DNA from: Oceanihabitans gracilariae
Lineage (GTDB): Bacteria; Bacteroidota; Bacteroidia; Flavobacteriales; Flavobacteriaceae
Direction: 5' to 3'
Assembly: GCF_042684485.1 (NCBI RefSeq)
Contig: NZ_JBHULM010000011.1
Coordinates: 1,116,001-1,180,000 of the forward strand
DNA: 64,000 nt
Shown: piece by piece, positions 17,093 through 24,711 of the stretch
Layout of the letters: every line of letters begins with the position of its first letter
Numbering within the stretch: position 1 is the first letter of the stretch
Notes under the pieces: generated by a model
Databases searched by the model: none
Seen by the model: only the letters and a program-made list of their open reading frames with translations
What the model was told of the DNA's origin: nothing
Program-made: the position numbers and the translations under genes

Positions 17093-17446
17093 ATGTGTAC
17101 TAATATAAAAACAATAGCTAAAGGTAGTAATGGCGAGTTATCTATTTGTACAAACTGTAATATCTATCATTTAGAGTTTAATAATGTGTATTTAGAGTTT
17201 ACTGTAGTGCAATATCAGCAGTTTAAAAAATACCTTTTTGCTTTAGAAGCAGACTACTGGGAAAACAAATATGAAGCAGCATATATAAAACGAAAAATTC
17301 CAATTCCATCACAACAATCTAATCTCGTTTTAATGTTTAATAGGCAAGAAATAGCAGAATTAAAAGCACTTTTTTCTAACAAAAAACATGTTTATAATAG
17401 CTATTTAAGTTTAGAAGATATAGACTATACGCTCCTTTTAAATTAG
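17093..17446 (+). CDS. small cysteine-containing protein (DUF6686-like)
   Basis: A 117-residue cytosolic protein with Cys2 and a Cys19-x-x-Cys22 pair (LSICTNCNIYHLEFNNVYLEF), then an alpha/beta region without known motifs. The Cys pattern could hold a metal ion or iron-sulfur cluster. I believe the family is catalogued as DUF6686, from memory. It is 16 bases after the PepSY fusion on the same strand and is the last gene of the operon, ending 9 bases before the convergent cvpA gene. A role in iron sensing or delivery is possible but unproven. There is no signal peptide, so it would act on the cytosolic side of the electron chain. Confidence 0.6.
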   Translation: MCTNIKTIAKGSNGELSICTNCNIYHLEFNNVYLEFTVVQYQQFKKYLFALEADYWENKYEAAYIKRKIPIPSQQSNLVLMFNRQEIAELKALFSNKKHVYNSYLSLEDIDYTLLLN

Positions 17447-17455
17447 TAGAACAGT

Positions 17456-17977
17456 TTAAGCTTCTTCGGTTTCAGACGTTTCCTCTTCAGAATCTTCGGC
17501 TTTAATAATACTCGGAAAAATCATTGGTGAAAGTGATTTTACGGGATTGTATAAAATAGAATCCTTTAAATCCTCTTCGCCAACAAAAGGTATGGTGTTA
17601 TTCATTCTGCTAAAAACAACCAGAATTACACTTAAAATTAAACCAATTTTTAAGGCGCCAAAAACACCTCCTAATAGTTTGTTTATAATACCTAAAGCTG
17701 CAAAATCAGCCAATTTAGTAAGAGCTTTTCCTGCAAGAGAAATTACTAAAATAATAACCACAAAAGTAATAGCAAAAGCAACAATGTTTATGTATTTCTC
17801 GTCCCAATCTACTTTACTTTCTAAAAACTCGGTAGCAAAACCACTAAAATGTATAGCGCCATAAACACCAGCAACTAATGCAACAAGAGAGGCAACTTCT
17901 ACAAAAAGACCTTTCATAAAACCTCTAACCAATCCAAAAAGGAGTAATGCACCTAAAACTATATCTAAAACGCTCAT
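17456..17977 (-). CDS. CvpA family membrane protein
   Basis: The protein has 173 residues from the ATG at 17977 (MSVLDIVLGALLLFGLVRGFMKG), which fits the usual CvpA N-terminus. A longer frame starting at 18013 is rejected because its extra codons overlap the TATATTTG promoter element. There are four membrane helices, with the family's VRGFxKGL motif between the first two, and an acidic tail (EDSEEETSETEEA). CvpA proteins are named for colicin V production and purF context, but in general they are envelope proteins of unclear function. It is transcribed alone, convergent to the haem/iron operon. Confidence 0.85.
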   Translation of the reverse strand: MSVLDIVLGALLLFGLVRGFMKGLFVEVASLVALVAGVYGAIHFSGFATEFLESKVDWDEKYINIVAFAITFVVIILVISLAGKALTKLADFAALGIINKLLGGVFGALKIGLILSVILVVFSRMNNTIPFVGEEDLKDSILYNPVKSLSPMIFPSIIKAEDSEEETSETEEA

Positions 17978-17994
17978 AAAACTTACAATTTTGT

Positions 17995-18002
17995 CAAATA
18001 TA
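17995..18002 (-). promoter_or_regulatory. -7 element of cvpA
   Basis: TATATTTG on the minus strand, matching TAnnTTTG, about 18 bases upstream of the chosen cvpA start. No clear TTTG at the -33 position. Confidence 0.45.
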
Positions 18003-18133
18003 GTAAATAACAAAACTTCTCTCCTTTTTTTAAGTAGAGATGTAATGAAGTGACACAGAGGTTTACTAACTTTGGCATTTATTAAAATAACCTAAATACC
18101 ACCCGAAACTTCGGGAATACTTTCAAGTTAAAT

Positions 18134-18490
18134 ATGTCAAGAGATCAAGAATTAAAAGAGCGTTGGGATTTGGTAGTGCAAAAACTATCTAATCAATTTG
18201 CAGATGGAGACACACTAGATTTAGATGCAATAATCTACCTTATTGGTGTACAAGAATTAGGGCAATTAAACAGAAGTTTTAAAAAAGATCAAAAATTAGA
18301 CCTCATGCACATTGCAATCTGCAAAGTACTTACGCCTTATGGCTATTATGAGTTTGATTTTGTTGATGAAGATGGCTGGCCACATTATAAAGCCAAAGCA
18401 ACATTACCACATTTAAAAGCAGGAGAGCAAAGTATTTTAATGAAAGAAGCCATAGTAAACTACTTTGTAGAAACAGAATTTATAGACTAA
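18134..18490 (+). CDS. conserved hypothetical protein
   Basis: A 118-residue soluble protein that I recognise only as a small family recurrent in flavobacteria. It starts MSRDQELKERWDLVVQKLSNQF, is predicted mostly helical, and has a conserved-looking acidic/aromatic block (YGYYEFDFVDEDGWPHY, about 75-91). There is no signal peptide, membrane helix or catalytic motif. It stands alone between cvpA (divergent) and pheS, with a repeat element following its stop codon. The frame has normal codon use, and the boundaries fit the flanking non-coding DNA. Function unknown. Confidence 0.7.
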   Translation: MSRDQELKERWDLVVQKLSNQFADGDTLDLDAIIYLIGVQELGQLNRSFKKDQKLDLMHIAICKVLTPYGYYEFDFVDEDGWPHYKAKATLPHLKAGEQSILMKEAIVNYFVETEFID

Positions 18491-18493
18491 TAA

Positions 18494-18600
18494 GGGCGTT
18501 ACCACAAGGGTCGCGCTTTCCGCAGTCGCTATCCAAGATGAGCTCCAACAAAGCTCCAATCGCTAACGCAAAGCACAACCAACTTATGGTATTACCAAGC
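18494..18600. repeat. flavobacterial intergenic repeat (copy B)
   Basis: Non-coding DNA after the hypothetical gene is markedly richer in G+C than its surroundings and starts GGGCGTTACC, with GGGTCGCGCTTTCCGC next and an inverted pair GAGCT...AGCTC (18551-18567 region). The GGGCGTT...GGGTCGxGCTTTCCGC pattern recurs between genes in many flavobacteria as a dispersed element. Copy C at 44317 shares the GGGCGTT beginning. Confidence 0.5.
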
Positions 18601-18684
18601 ATATTTTGTGTTTGCTGTGGTAATTACCTTCTTTTTTTTAAATATTAGTTCGTTGTTTGCAATACGTAATGCCGATATTTTATT

Positions 18685-18692
18685 TAAATTTG
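18685..18692 (+). promoter_or_regulatory. -7 element of pheS
   Basis: TAAATTTG, matching TAnnTTTG, 20 bases before the pheS start codon. A TTTG lies at 18655, at a longer spacing than normal. Confidence 0.4.
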
Positions 18693-18711
18693 CCACCTAT
18701 TTATACATACC

Positions 18712-19731
18712 ATGATAGACAAGATAAAAGAACTTATAGCAGAAGCAGAAGCATTTAAAGCACAATCTAAAGAAGAGGTTGAGGCATTCAGAATTAAATA
18801 CTTAGGTAAAAAAGGATTGTTAAACGACTTTTTTACAGAGTTTAAAAATGTAGCAAACGACCAGAAAAAAGAATTTGGTCAAACTATTAATAAACTTAAA
18901 AAAACTGCTGAAGAAAAGGTAAATGCCTTAAGAGAAGAGTTAGAAAACCAAGAAGAAGAAAAAGGAGTTTACGGAGATTTATCACGTCCTGGTGAACCAA
19001 TAGAAATAGGAGCAAGACACCCAATATCTATTGTTAAAAATGAAATTATAGATATCTTTTCTCGTATTGGTTTTAACGTAAGTGAAGGTCCAGAAATAGA
19101 AGATGATTGGCATAACTTTACCGCATTAAACTTGCCAGAATACCATCCAGCAAGAGATATGCAGGATACCTTTTTTATACAAACAGATCCAGATATTTTA
19201 TTACGTACACATACAAGTTCTGTACAAGTACGTTATATGGAAAACAATAAACCACCTATTCGTACCATTTCTCCTGGTCGTGTATACAGAAACGAAGCTA
19301 TTTCAGCACGTTCACACTGTTTTTTTCACCAAGTAGAAGGTTTATATATAGATAAAGATGTAAGTTTTGCAGACCTAAAGCAAACACTGCAATACTTTAC
19401 AACAGAAATGTTTGGTAAATCTAAAATACGTTTACGTCCTTCTTACTTTCCATTTACAGAGCCAAGTGCTGAGGTAGATGTGTATTGGGGATTAGAAACA
19501 GAAACCGATTATAAAATTACCAAAGGAACAGGTTGGTTAGAAATTATGGGTTGTGGTATGGTAGATCCTAACGTGTTAGAAAACTGTGGTATCGACTCTA
19601 AAGAATATTCTGGTTTTGCATTTGGTATGGGAATAGACAGAATAGCCATGTTACTAAATCAAATTAGCGATATTCGCTTGTTAAGTGAAAATGATGTACG
19701 TTTCTTAGAGCAGTTTAAATCTGCACTATAA
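18712..19731 (+). CDS. pheS: phenylalanyl-tRNA synthetase alpha subunit
   Basis: A 339-residue class II aminoacyl-tRNA synthetase subunit that charges tRNA-Phe as an alpha2-beta2 enzyme. The N-terminal coiled-coil arm (about 1-85) binds tRNA; the catalytic core carries HNFTALNLPEYHPARDMQDTF in pieces (motif 1 region), RTHTSSVQ, FHQVEGLYID (motif 2) and GFAFGMGIDRIAML (motif 3). Length is typical. The beta subunit gene is not adjacent, which is common in Bacteroidota. A strong terminator follows within 20 bases, so it is a single-gene unit, with a -7 element close upstream. Confidence 0.97.
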   Translation: MIDKIKELIAEAEAFKAQSKEEVEAFRIKYLGKKGLLNDFFTEFKNVANDQKKEFGQTINKLKKTAEEKVNALREELENQEEEKGVYGDLSRPGEPIEIGARHPISIVKNEIIDIFSRIGFNVSEGPEIEDDWHNFTALNLPEYHPARDMQDTFFIQTDPDILLRTHTSSVQVRYMENNKPPIRTISPGRVYRNEAISARSHCFFHQVEGLYIDKDVSFADLKQTLQYFTTEMFGKSKIRLRPSYFPFTEPSAEVDVYWGLETETDYKITKGTGWLEIMGCGMVDPNVLENCGIDSKEYSGFAFGMGIDRIAMLLNQISDIRLLSENDVRFLEQFKSAL

Positions 19732-19749
19732 ACAACATTATAATATATT

Positions 19750-19781
19750 AAAAAAGCCGACTGTTAACAGTCGGCTTTTTT
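19750..19781 (+). terminator. intrinsic terminator after pheS
   Basis: Perfect stem AAAAAGCCGACTG / CAGTCGGCTTTTT with a TTAA loop, then T residues. Confidence 0.9.
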
Positions 19782-19804
19782 ATTTAACAATAAATTAACT
19801 TCGT

Positions 19805-19828
19805 TTAGTTCGGTTTGTTCCGAACTAA
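19805..19828. promoter_or_regulatory. operator palindrome of the efflux operon
   Basis: Two perfect 9-base arms, TTAGTTCGG (19805-19813) and CCGAACTAA (19820-19828), are separated by six bases. The site lies just upstream of the -7 element and 71 bases before the regulator gene. Its symmetry fits binding by a dimer of the winged-helix protein encoded next, giving autoregulation of regulator and pump. Confidence 0.7.
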
Positions 19829-19832
19829 CTTG

Positions 19833-19840
19833 TAATTTTG
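19833..19840 (+). promoter_or_regulatory. -7 element of the efflux operon
   Basis: TAATTTTG matches TAnnTTTG and begins five bases after the operator palindrome, so a bound repressor would cover the -33 region. Confidence 0.5.
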
Positions 19841-19899
19841 TTTATCATTTTACTGAGAATAGATTATTTGTTTTCAGAAAACAGAAAAAACAATTAACA

Positions 19900-20403
19900 A
19901 TGAAAGAAAATATCTGCAAAGAAAAAATGGCTTTGGTTGAAAAACTAGGAGTGCATTTAGAAAACAGAGAGCAAATAGCTCCTGTTGCAGCACGTATTTT
20001 GGCTTACATTATTTTAACTGGTAAAAGCGGAGCTACTTTTGAAGATATGGTGAGTGTGCTTTGTGCAAGTAAAAGTACTATTTCTACACATCTAAATCAT
20101 TTACAAGATTTAAATAAAATAGAATATTTCACCAAAACAGGAGATCGAAAAAAGTACTTTATCATTAATAAAAATACCATTATTCAACATGTAGACAGAA
20201 TGATAAGCCATTGGGATGAAGAGCGTGCTATTCATCTAGAAATTAAATCCTATAAAGAAATCCAAAACGAAGTAAAAATTAAAAACGAAGAAGAGAAATT
20301 CGATTTAAGTTTTCATAATGATTACGTCAAGTTTGTAGACGAAGCAACAGCTTCGGTAAAAGAATTAAGAGAAAAATTAATAAACAATCAATTCCATATT
20401 TAA
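19900..20403 (+). CDS. GbsR/MarR-type transcriptional regulator
   Basis: A 167-residue winged-helix regulator. The DNA-binding part is about 25-95, with helix-turn-helix SGATFEDMVSVLCASKSTISTHLNHL and the wing YFTKTGDRKKYFII (GbsR-type, as in regulators of glycine-betaine genes and of efflux pumps in Bacteroidota). The remainder (about 100-167) is helical, charged, and should dimerise. It is the first gene of an operon with the RND pump: the adaptor gene follows 13 bases later. A perfect inverted repeat at 19805-19828 in its own promoter is the probable binding site. Likely a repressor relieved by a pump substrate, by analogy. Confidence 0.8.
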   Translation: MKENICKEKMALVEKLGVHLENREQIAPVAARILAYIILTGKSGATFEDMVSVLCASKSTISTHLNHLQDLNKIEYFTKTGDRKKYFIINKNTIIQHVDRMISHWDEERAIHLEIKSYKEIQNEVKIKNEEEKFDLSFHNDYVKFVDEATASVKELREKLINNQFHI

Positions 20404-20415
20404 AGTCAGGTAAAA

Positions 20416-21549
20416 ATGAAAAACAATAAATTAAATGCTATTCTAGGGCTAAGTCTATTCTTAGTTGTTATGAGTTGTGGTGATAAGCAAAGCAATGCTG
20501 CTGCTGTAAAACAAGCTCCTCCTGCGCCTTATCCAGTGGCTCAAGTACAACCAAAAACAGTAACAGGTTATACAGACTATCCTGTAACCATTGAAGGTGT
20601 AGTAAACAGTGATGTTAGAGCTAAAACTTCAGGATATATAGAAAAAGTATATGTAGACGAAGGTCAAAAAGTGCGTAAAGGTCAAGTGTTATTTAAATTA
20701 GAAACACAGTCTTTAAGTCAAGATGCTGGAGCAGCAAAAGCAAGAGTAAATGTAGCACAAGTAGAAGTAGATAAACTAATTCCTCTTGTTGAAAAAAACA
20801 TTATTAGTCCAGTACAATTAGAAACAGCTAAAGCTAATTTAGCACAAGCTAAAGCAAACTTAAGTGGTGTTTCTGCTAATATTGGTTATGCAACAATTAA
20901 AAGCCCTATAGACGGTTATGTTGGTGCTATTAATTTTAGAGAAGGTGCTTTAATTAGTCCTAGTGACCTAACTCCACTAACCACAGTAAGTGAAATTGAT
21001 CAAGTATATGCGTTTTTTAGCTTTAATGAAGCACAATATATTGACCATTTAATGCAATCTGAAGGAAAAACAAAAGCAGAACGTATTAAAAATTCGCCAG
21101 ATTTAACTTTAATCTTAGCGAATGGAAAAGAGTATTCTGAAAAAGGACGTATTCAAACCAGTACAGGACAAATAAACCAAAGTACAGGAACCATTCAAAT
21201 TAGAGCAGCTTTCAATAATCCTAACGAAATTTTAACCAACGGAAATAGTGGTAAAATTAGATTTCCTATAGAATATAAAGATGCTTTAGTAGTACCTCAA
21301 TCTGCAACCTTTGAGCAACAAGGTAATGTGATGATTTTTAAGTTAGGAGAAGATAATAAGGTGCAAACAGCTATTATAAAAGTAAAAGACGCAGTAGATA
21401 ACCTTTATGTTGTAGAGTCTGGTTTAGATGTAAGTGATAAAATTATTGTATCTGGAGTTAGTAAGTTAAGAAACGGGATGGCTATTTCGCCTCAAGAAAC
21501 CGATTTTAATGAAGCTATTAAGCCTATAGCAACCTTATTTAGAAATTAG
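20416..21549 (+). CDS. RND efflux periplasmic adaptor lipoprotein
   Basis: The 377-residue membrane-fusion protein joins the inner-membrane pump to the outer-membrane channel. A lipoprotein signal ends at VVMSC (Cys21). It shows the adaptor layout: barrel-sandwich strand VRAKTSGYIEKVYVDEGQKVRKGQVLFKLE, helical hairpin (about 95-145), the matching lipoyl half ATIKSPIDGYVGAINFREGALIS, a beta-barrel and the membrane-proximal domain (VPQSATFEQQGNVMIFKL). The hairpin is of AcrA length. It is 22 bases before the RND gene. Substrates cannot be read from sequence. Confidence 0.93.
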   Translation: MKNNKLNAILGLSLFLVVMSCGDKQSNAAAVKQAPPAPYPVAQVQPKTVTGYTDYPVTIEGVVNSDVRAKTSGYIEKVYVDEGQKVRKGQVLFKLETQSLSQDAGAAKARVNVAQVEVDKLIPLVEKNIISPVQLETAKANLAQAKANLSGVSANIGYATIKSPIDGYVGAINFREGALISPSDLTPLTTVSEIDQVYAFFSFNEAQYIDHLMQSEGKTKAERIKNSPDLTLILANGKEYSEKGRIQTSTGQINQSTGTIQIRAAFNNPNEILTNGNSGKIRFPIEYKDALVVPQSATFEQQGNVMIFKLGEDNKVQTAIIKVKDAVDNLYVVESGLDVSDKIIVSGVSKLRNGMAISPQETDFNEAIKPIATLFRN

Positions 21550-21571
21550 ATAACCTCTAAAAATTTTAGTT

Positions 21572-24500
21572 ATGTTAAAAACATTTATTGAAAGACCTGT
21601 GCTTTCAACGGTAATTTCTATTATCATAGTTTTACTAGGTGCCATAAGTATTGGTACATTACCTATAGAAGAATATCCAGATATTGCGCCACCAACTATT
21701 AAGGTAACAGCAAGTTATACAGGAGCAAATGCCGAAACTGTTTTAGAGAGTGTTATCATTCCTATTGAAGAGCAGATTAATGGAGTAGAAGGAATGACCT
21801 ATATGACCTCTACAGCATCAAATACTGGAACTGCAGAAATTACCGTTTATTTTGACCAAGAAATGGATGCAGATATTGCTGCGGTAAATGTGCAGAATCG
21901 TGTGGCAAGAGCTGCACCATTGTTGCCGTCAGAGGTAACACAAACAGGTGTTATTACACAAAAAGTAGAAACTAGTGCGTTAATGTTTGTGTCTATGTAT
22001 TCGGAAAGCGATAACTACGACGCTACTTTTATTCAGAATTACTTAAAAATAAACGTTATTCCTGCCATGCAACGTATTAGTGGTGTTGGAGACGTTAGTG
22101 TATTCTCGCAACAGGATTACGCTATGCGTATTTGGTTAAAACCAGAAAAATTAGCAGCATATGGATTAATTCCTTCTGATATTTCTGCAGTTTTAGCGGA
22201 ACAAAATTTAGAAGCAGCAGCAGGTTCTTTAGGGCAAAATAATGGAGAATCTTTCTCTTATACCTTAACGTATAGTGGTCGTTTTAAAAACGAAAGTCAA
22301 TACAGCGACATTGTAATTAAGGCCTTAGGTAACGGAGAGTTTTTACGCTTAAAAGATGTAGCAACTATTGAGTTAGATGCACAATCATACGCAGCAAATG
22401 CCATGAGTTTAGGTAATCCTGCTGTATTTATGGGTATTTTTCAAACCAAAGGATCTAATGCACAAGAGATTATTGAAAATATTAAAACTACTTTAGAAAA
22501 GGTTAAAAGTGATCTGCCAGAAGGTTTAAATATTTTTGTGCCTTATGATACTAGTTTATTTTTAAATGCATCTATTGAAAAAGTGGTACACACCTTATTA
22601 GAAGCCTTTTTATTAGTGTTTTTAGTAGTGTTTATCTTTTTACAAGATTTCCGTTCTACTTTAATTCCTGCAATTGCAGTACCTGTTTCTATTATTGGTA
22701 CATTCTTTTTCTTGAATGTTTTTGGGTATTCTATTAACCTTTTAACGCTATTTGCGTTAGTGCTTGCCATTGGTATTGTGGTTGATGATGCTATTGTTGT
22801 GGTAGAGGCTGTACATGCTAAAATGGACGATGGCGAGCATAATCCTAAAAAAGCAACATTAACAGCCATGAACGAGATTTCTGGAGCCATCATCTCTATT
22901 ACTTTAGTAATGGCTGCAGTATTTATTCCTGTAACTTTTGTAACAGGTCCTACAGGTGTTTTTTATGAGCAGTTTGGTGTAACCTTAATTATAGCTATTT
23001 TAATTTCTGCAGTAAATGCATTAACCTTAAGTCCTGCTTTATGTGCCTTGTTATTAAAATCGCATGATGACGAAGAGGTAAAAGGTAAAGGTCCTTTACA
23101 GCGTTTTTATACATTGTTTAATCGTGGTTTTAATGCTACTATACATCGTTATGGTAATTCGCTACAATTCTTATATAAAAACAAATTTGTATCTGCATTA
23201 TTATTAATTATTGCTGTTGGTGGTATTTATTGGGCAGCAAATACAACACCTACAGGTTTTGTACCTAATGAAGATAGAGGGATTATTTTTGCTAATATCG
23301 AATTGCCTGCAGGTGCTTCTTTAGATAGAACAGATGCTGTTGCCAGAAAGCTATACTCTAAAATAGATGGTATGGATGGTATTGTTGGTGTTAACTTTAT
23401 TAAAGGTAGAAGTTTAATTAATGGTACAGGTTCTAACTATGGTATGGGAATTATTAAGTTAAAAGACTGGAGTGAGCGTGAAGATGCATCGCTATCTGCG
23501 CAAGCTATTACCGGAAAATTATTTGGTATTGCAGCAGGAGTGCCAGAAGCTAAAATTATTTTCTTCTCACCACCAAGTATACGTGGTTTTGGTAACTCAT
23601 CTGGTTTTGAAGTGAATTTGTTAGATAAGTATGGAGGTGAATTTAAAGATCTAGATCAAGCCAATAAAGATTTTTCTATGGCTTTAATGAGTCATCCAGA
23701 AATTAAGTATGCACAATCTTCTTTTAGTACCAACTATCCACAATACGAAATGGAAGTAAATGTACCATTAGCAAAAGAAAAAGGAGTTTCTGTAAATAGT
23801 ATCTTTTCTACTTTACAAGGTTATATTGGAGGGATTTATGCATCTGATTTTTCTAAATACGGAAAACAATTTAGAGTATACATTCAAGCGTTACCAGAAG
23901 ATAGAGCAGACGAAAGTGCCTTAAACAGCATGTATGTAAGAACAGATACAGGCGAAATGACACCAATTACACAGTTTGTAAACTTAAAACGTGTGTATGG
24001 ACCACAATCGGTAACACGTTTCAATTTATTAAATTCTACAATGATTTCTGGTGCTACAAATGATGGCTATAGTACTGGTGATGCTATTAGAGTGATTGAA
24101 GAAGAAGTAGCCAAACTACCAAGTAACTATACGGTTGCATATTCTGGATTAACTAGAGAAGAAGTAAGTGCTGGTAACCAAACCACTTTTATATTTATAT
24201 TAAGTATTGTATTTGTTTACTTTTTATTAAGTGCACAATACGAAAGTTATTTACTACCATTTGCAGTGGTATTGTCCTTACCTTTTGGTGTATTCGGAGC
24301 CTATATTTCTACAAAATTATTAGGATTAGAAAACAATATTTATTTCCAAATATCCTTAATCATGTTAATTGGGCTATTGGCTAAAAACGCCATACTTATT
24401 GTGGAAATTGCATTGCAGAAAAGGCGAAGTGGTGAAAGTATTCTTGATGCTGCATTAGATGGTGCAAAATCACGTTTACGTCCAATTTTAATGACCTCTT

Positions 24501-24706
24501 TTGCCTTTATACTAGGTTTAATGCCATTAGTATTAGCTAAAGGAGTAGGTTCTGAAGGAAACAGGTCTATTGGAACAGGTGCTGTTGGCGGACTGCTTAT
24601 TGGTACCATTATAGGTGTGTTTGTAATTCCTATACTATTTATATTATTCCAGTGGTTACAAGAAAAAGTTTCAAGTAAACCAGCAGTACAAACTATTGAA
24701 GACTAA
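21572..24706 (+). CDS. RND multidrug efflux transporter (HAE1 type)
   Basis: The 1044-residue inner-membrane pump has the AcrB layout: twelve membrane helices in two repeats, each followed by large periplasmic porter and docking loops. The opening FIERPVLSTVISIIIVLLG is typical of HAE1 pumps. The proton-relay aspartates are in GIVVDDAIVVVEAV (helix 4) and a conserved Lys in helix 10 (IGLLAKNAILIVE). Porter residues in the first loop (GVGDVSVF, QQDYAMRIWL) match the family. It exports drugs, detergents or similar compounds by proton exchange as a trimer with the adaptor and the OMF next to it. Substrates are unknown. Confidence 0.96.
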   Translation: MLKTFIERPVLSTVISIIIVLLGAISIGTLPIEEYPDIAPPTIKVTASYTGANAETVLESVIIPIEEQINGVEGMTYMTSTASNTGTAEITVYFDQEMDADIAAVNVQNRVARAAPLLPSEVTQTGVITQKVETSALMFVSMYSESDNYDATFIQNYLKINVIPAMQRISGVGDVSVFSQQDYAMRIWLKPEKLAAYGLIPSDISAVLAEQNLEAAAGSLGQNNGESFSYTLTYSGRFKNESQYSDIVIKALGNGEFLRLKDVATIELDAQSYAANAMSLGNPAVFMGIFQTKGSNAQEIIENIKTTLEKVKSDLPEGLNIFVPYDTSLFLNASIEKVVHTLLEAFLLVFLVVFIFLQDFRSTLIPAIAVPVSIIGTFFFLNVFGYSINLLTLFALVLAIGIVVDDAIVVVEAVHAKMDDGEHNPKKATLTAMNEISGAIISITLVMAAVFIPVTFVTGPTGVFYEQFGVTLIIAILISAVNALTLSPALCALLLKSHDDEEVKGKGPLQRFYTLFNRGFNATIHRYGNSLQFLYKNKFVSALLLIIAVGGIYWAANTTPTGFVPNEDRGIIFANIELPAGASLDRTDAVARKLYSKIDGMDGIVGVNFIKGRSLINGTGSNYGMGIIKLKDWSEREDASLSAQAITGKLFGIAAGVPEAKIIFFSPPSIRGFGNSSGFEVNLLDKYGGEFKDLDQANKDFSMALMSHPEIKYAQSSFSTNYPQYEMEVNVPLAKEKGVSVNSIFSTLQGYIGGIYASDFSKYGKQFRVYIQALPEDRADESALNSMYVRTDTGEMTPITQFVNLKRVYGPQSVTRFNLLNSTMISGATNDGYSTGDAIRVIEEEVAKLPSNYTVAYSGLTREEVSAGNQTTFIFILSIVFVYFLLSAQYESYLLPFAVVLSLPFGVFGAYISTKLLGLENNIYFQISLIMLIGLLAKNAILIVEIALQKRRSGESILDAALDGAKSRLRPILMTSFAFILGLMPLVLAKGVGSEGNRSIGTGAVGGLLIGTIIGVFVIPILFILFQWLQEKVSSKPAVQTIED

Positions 24707-24711
24707 AAACT

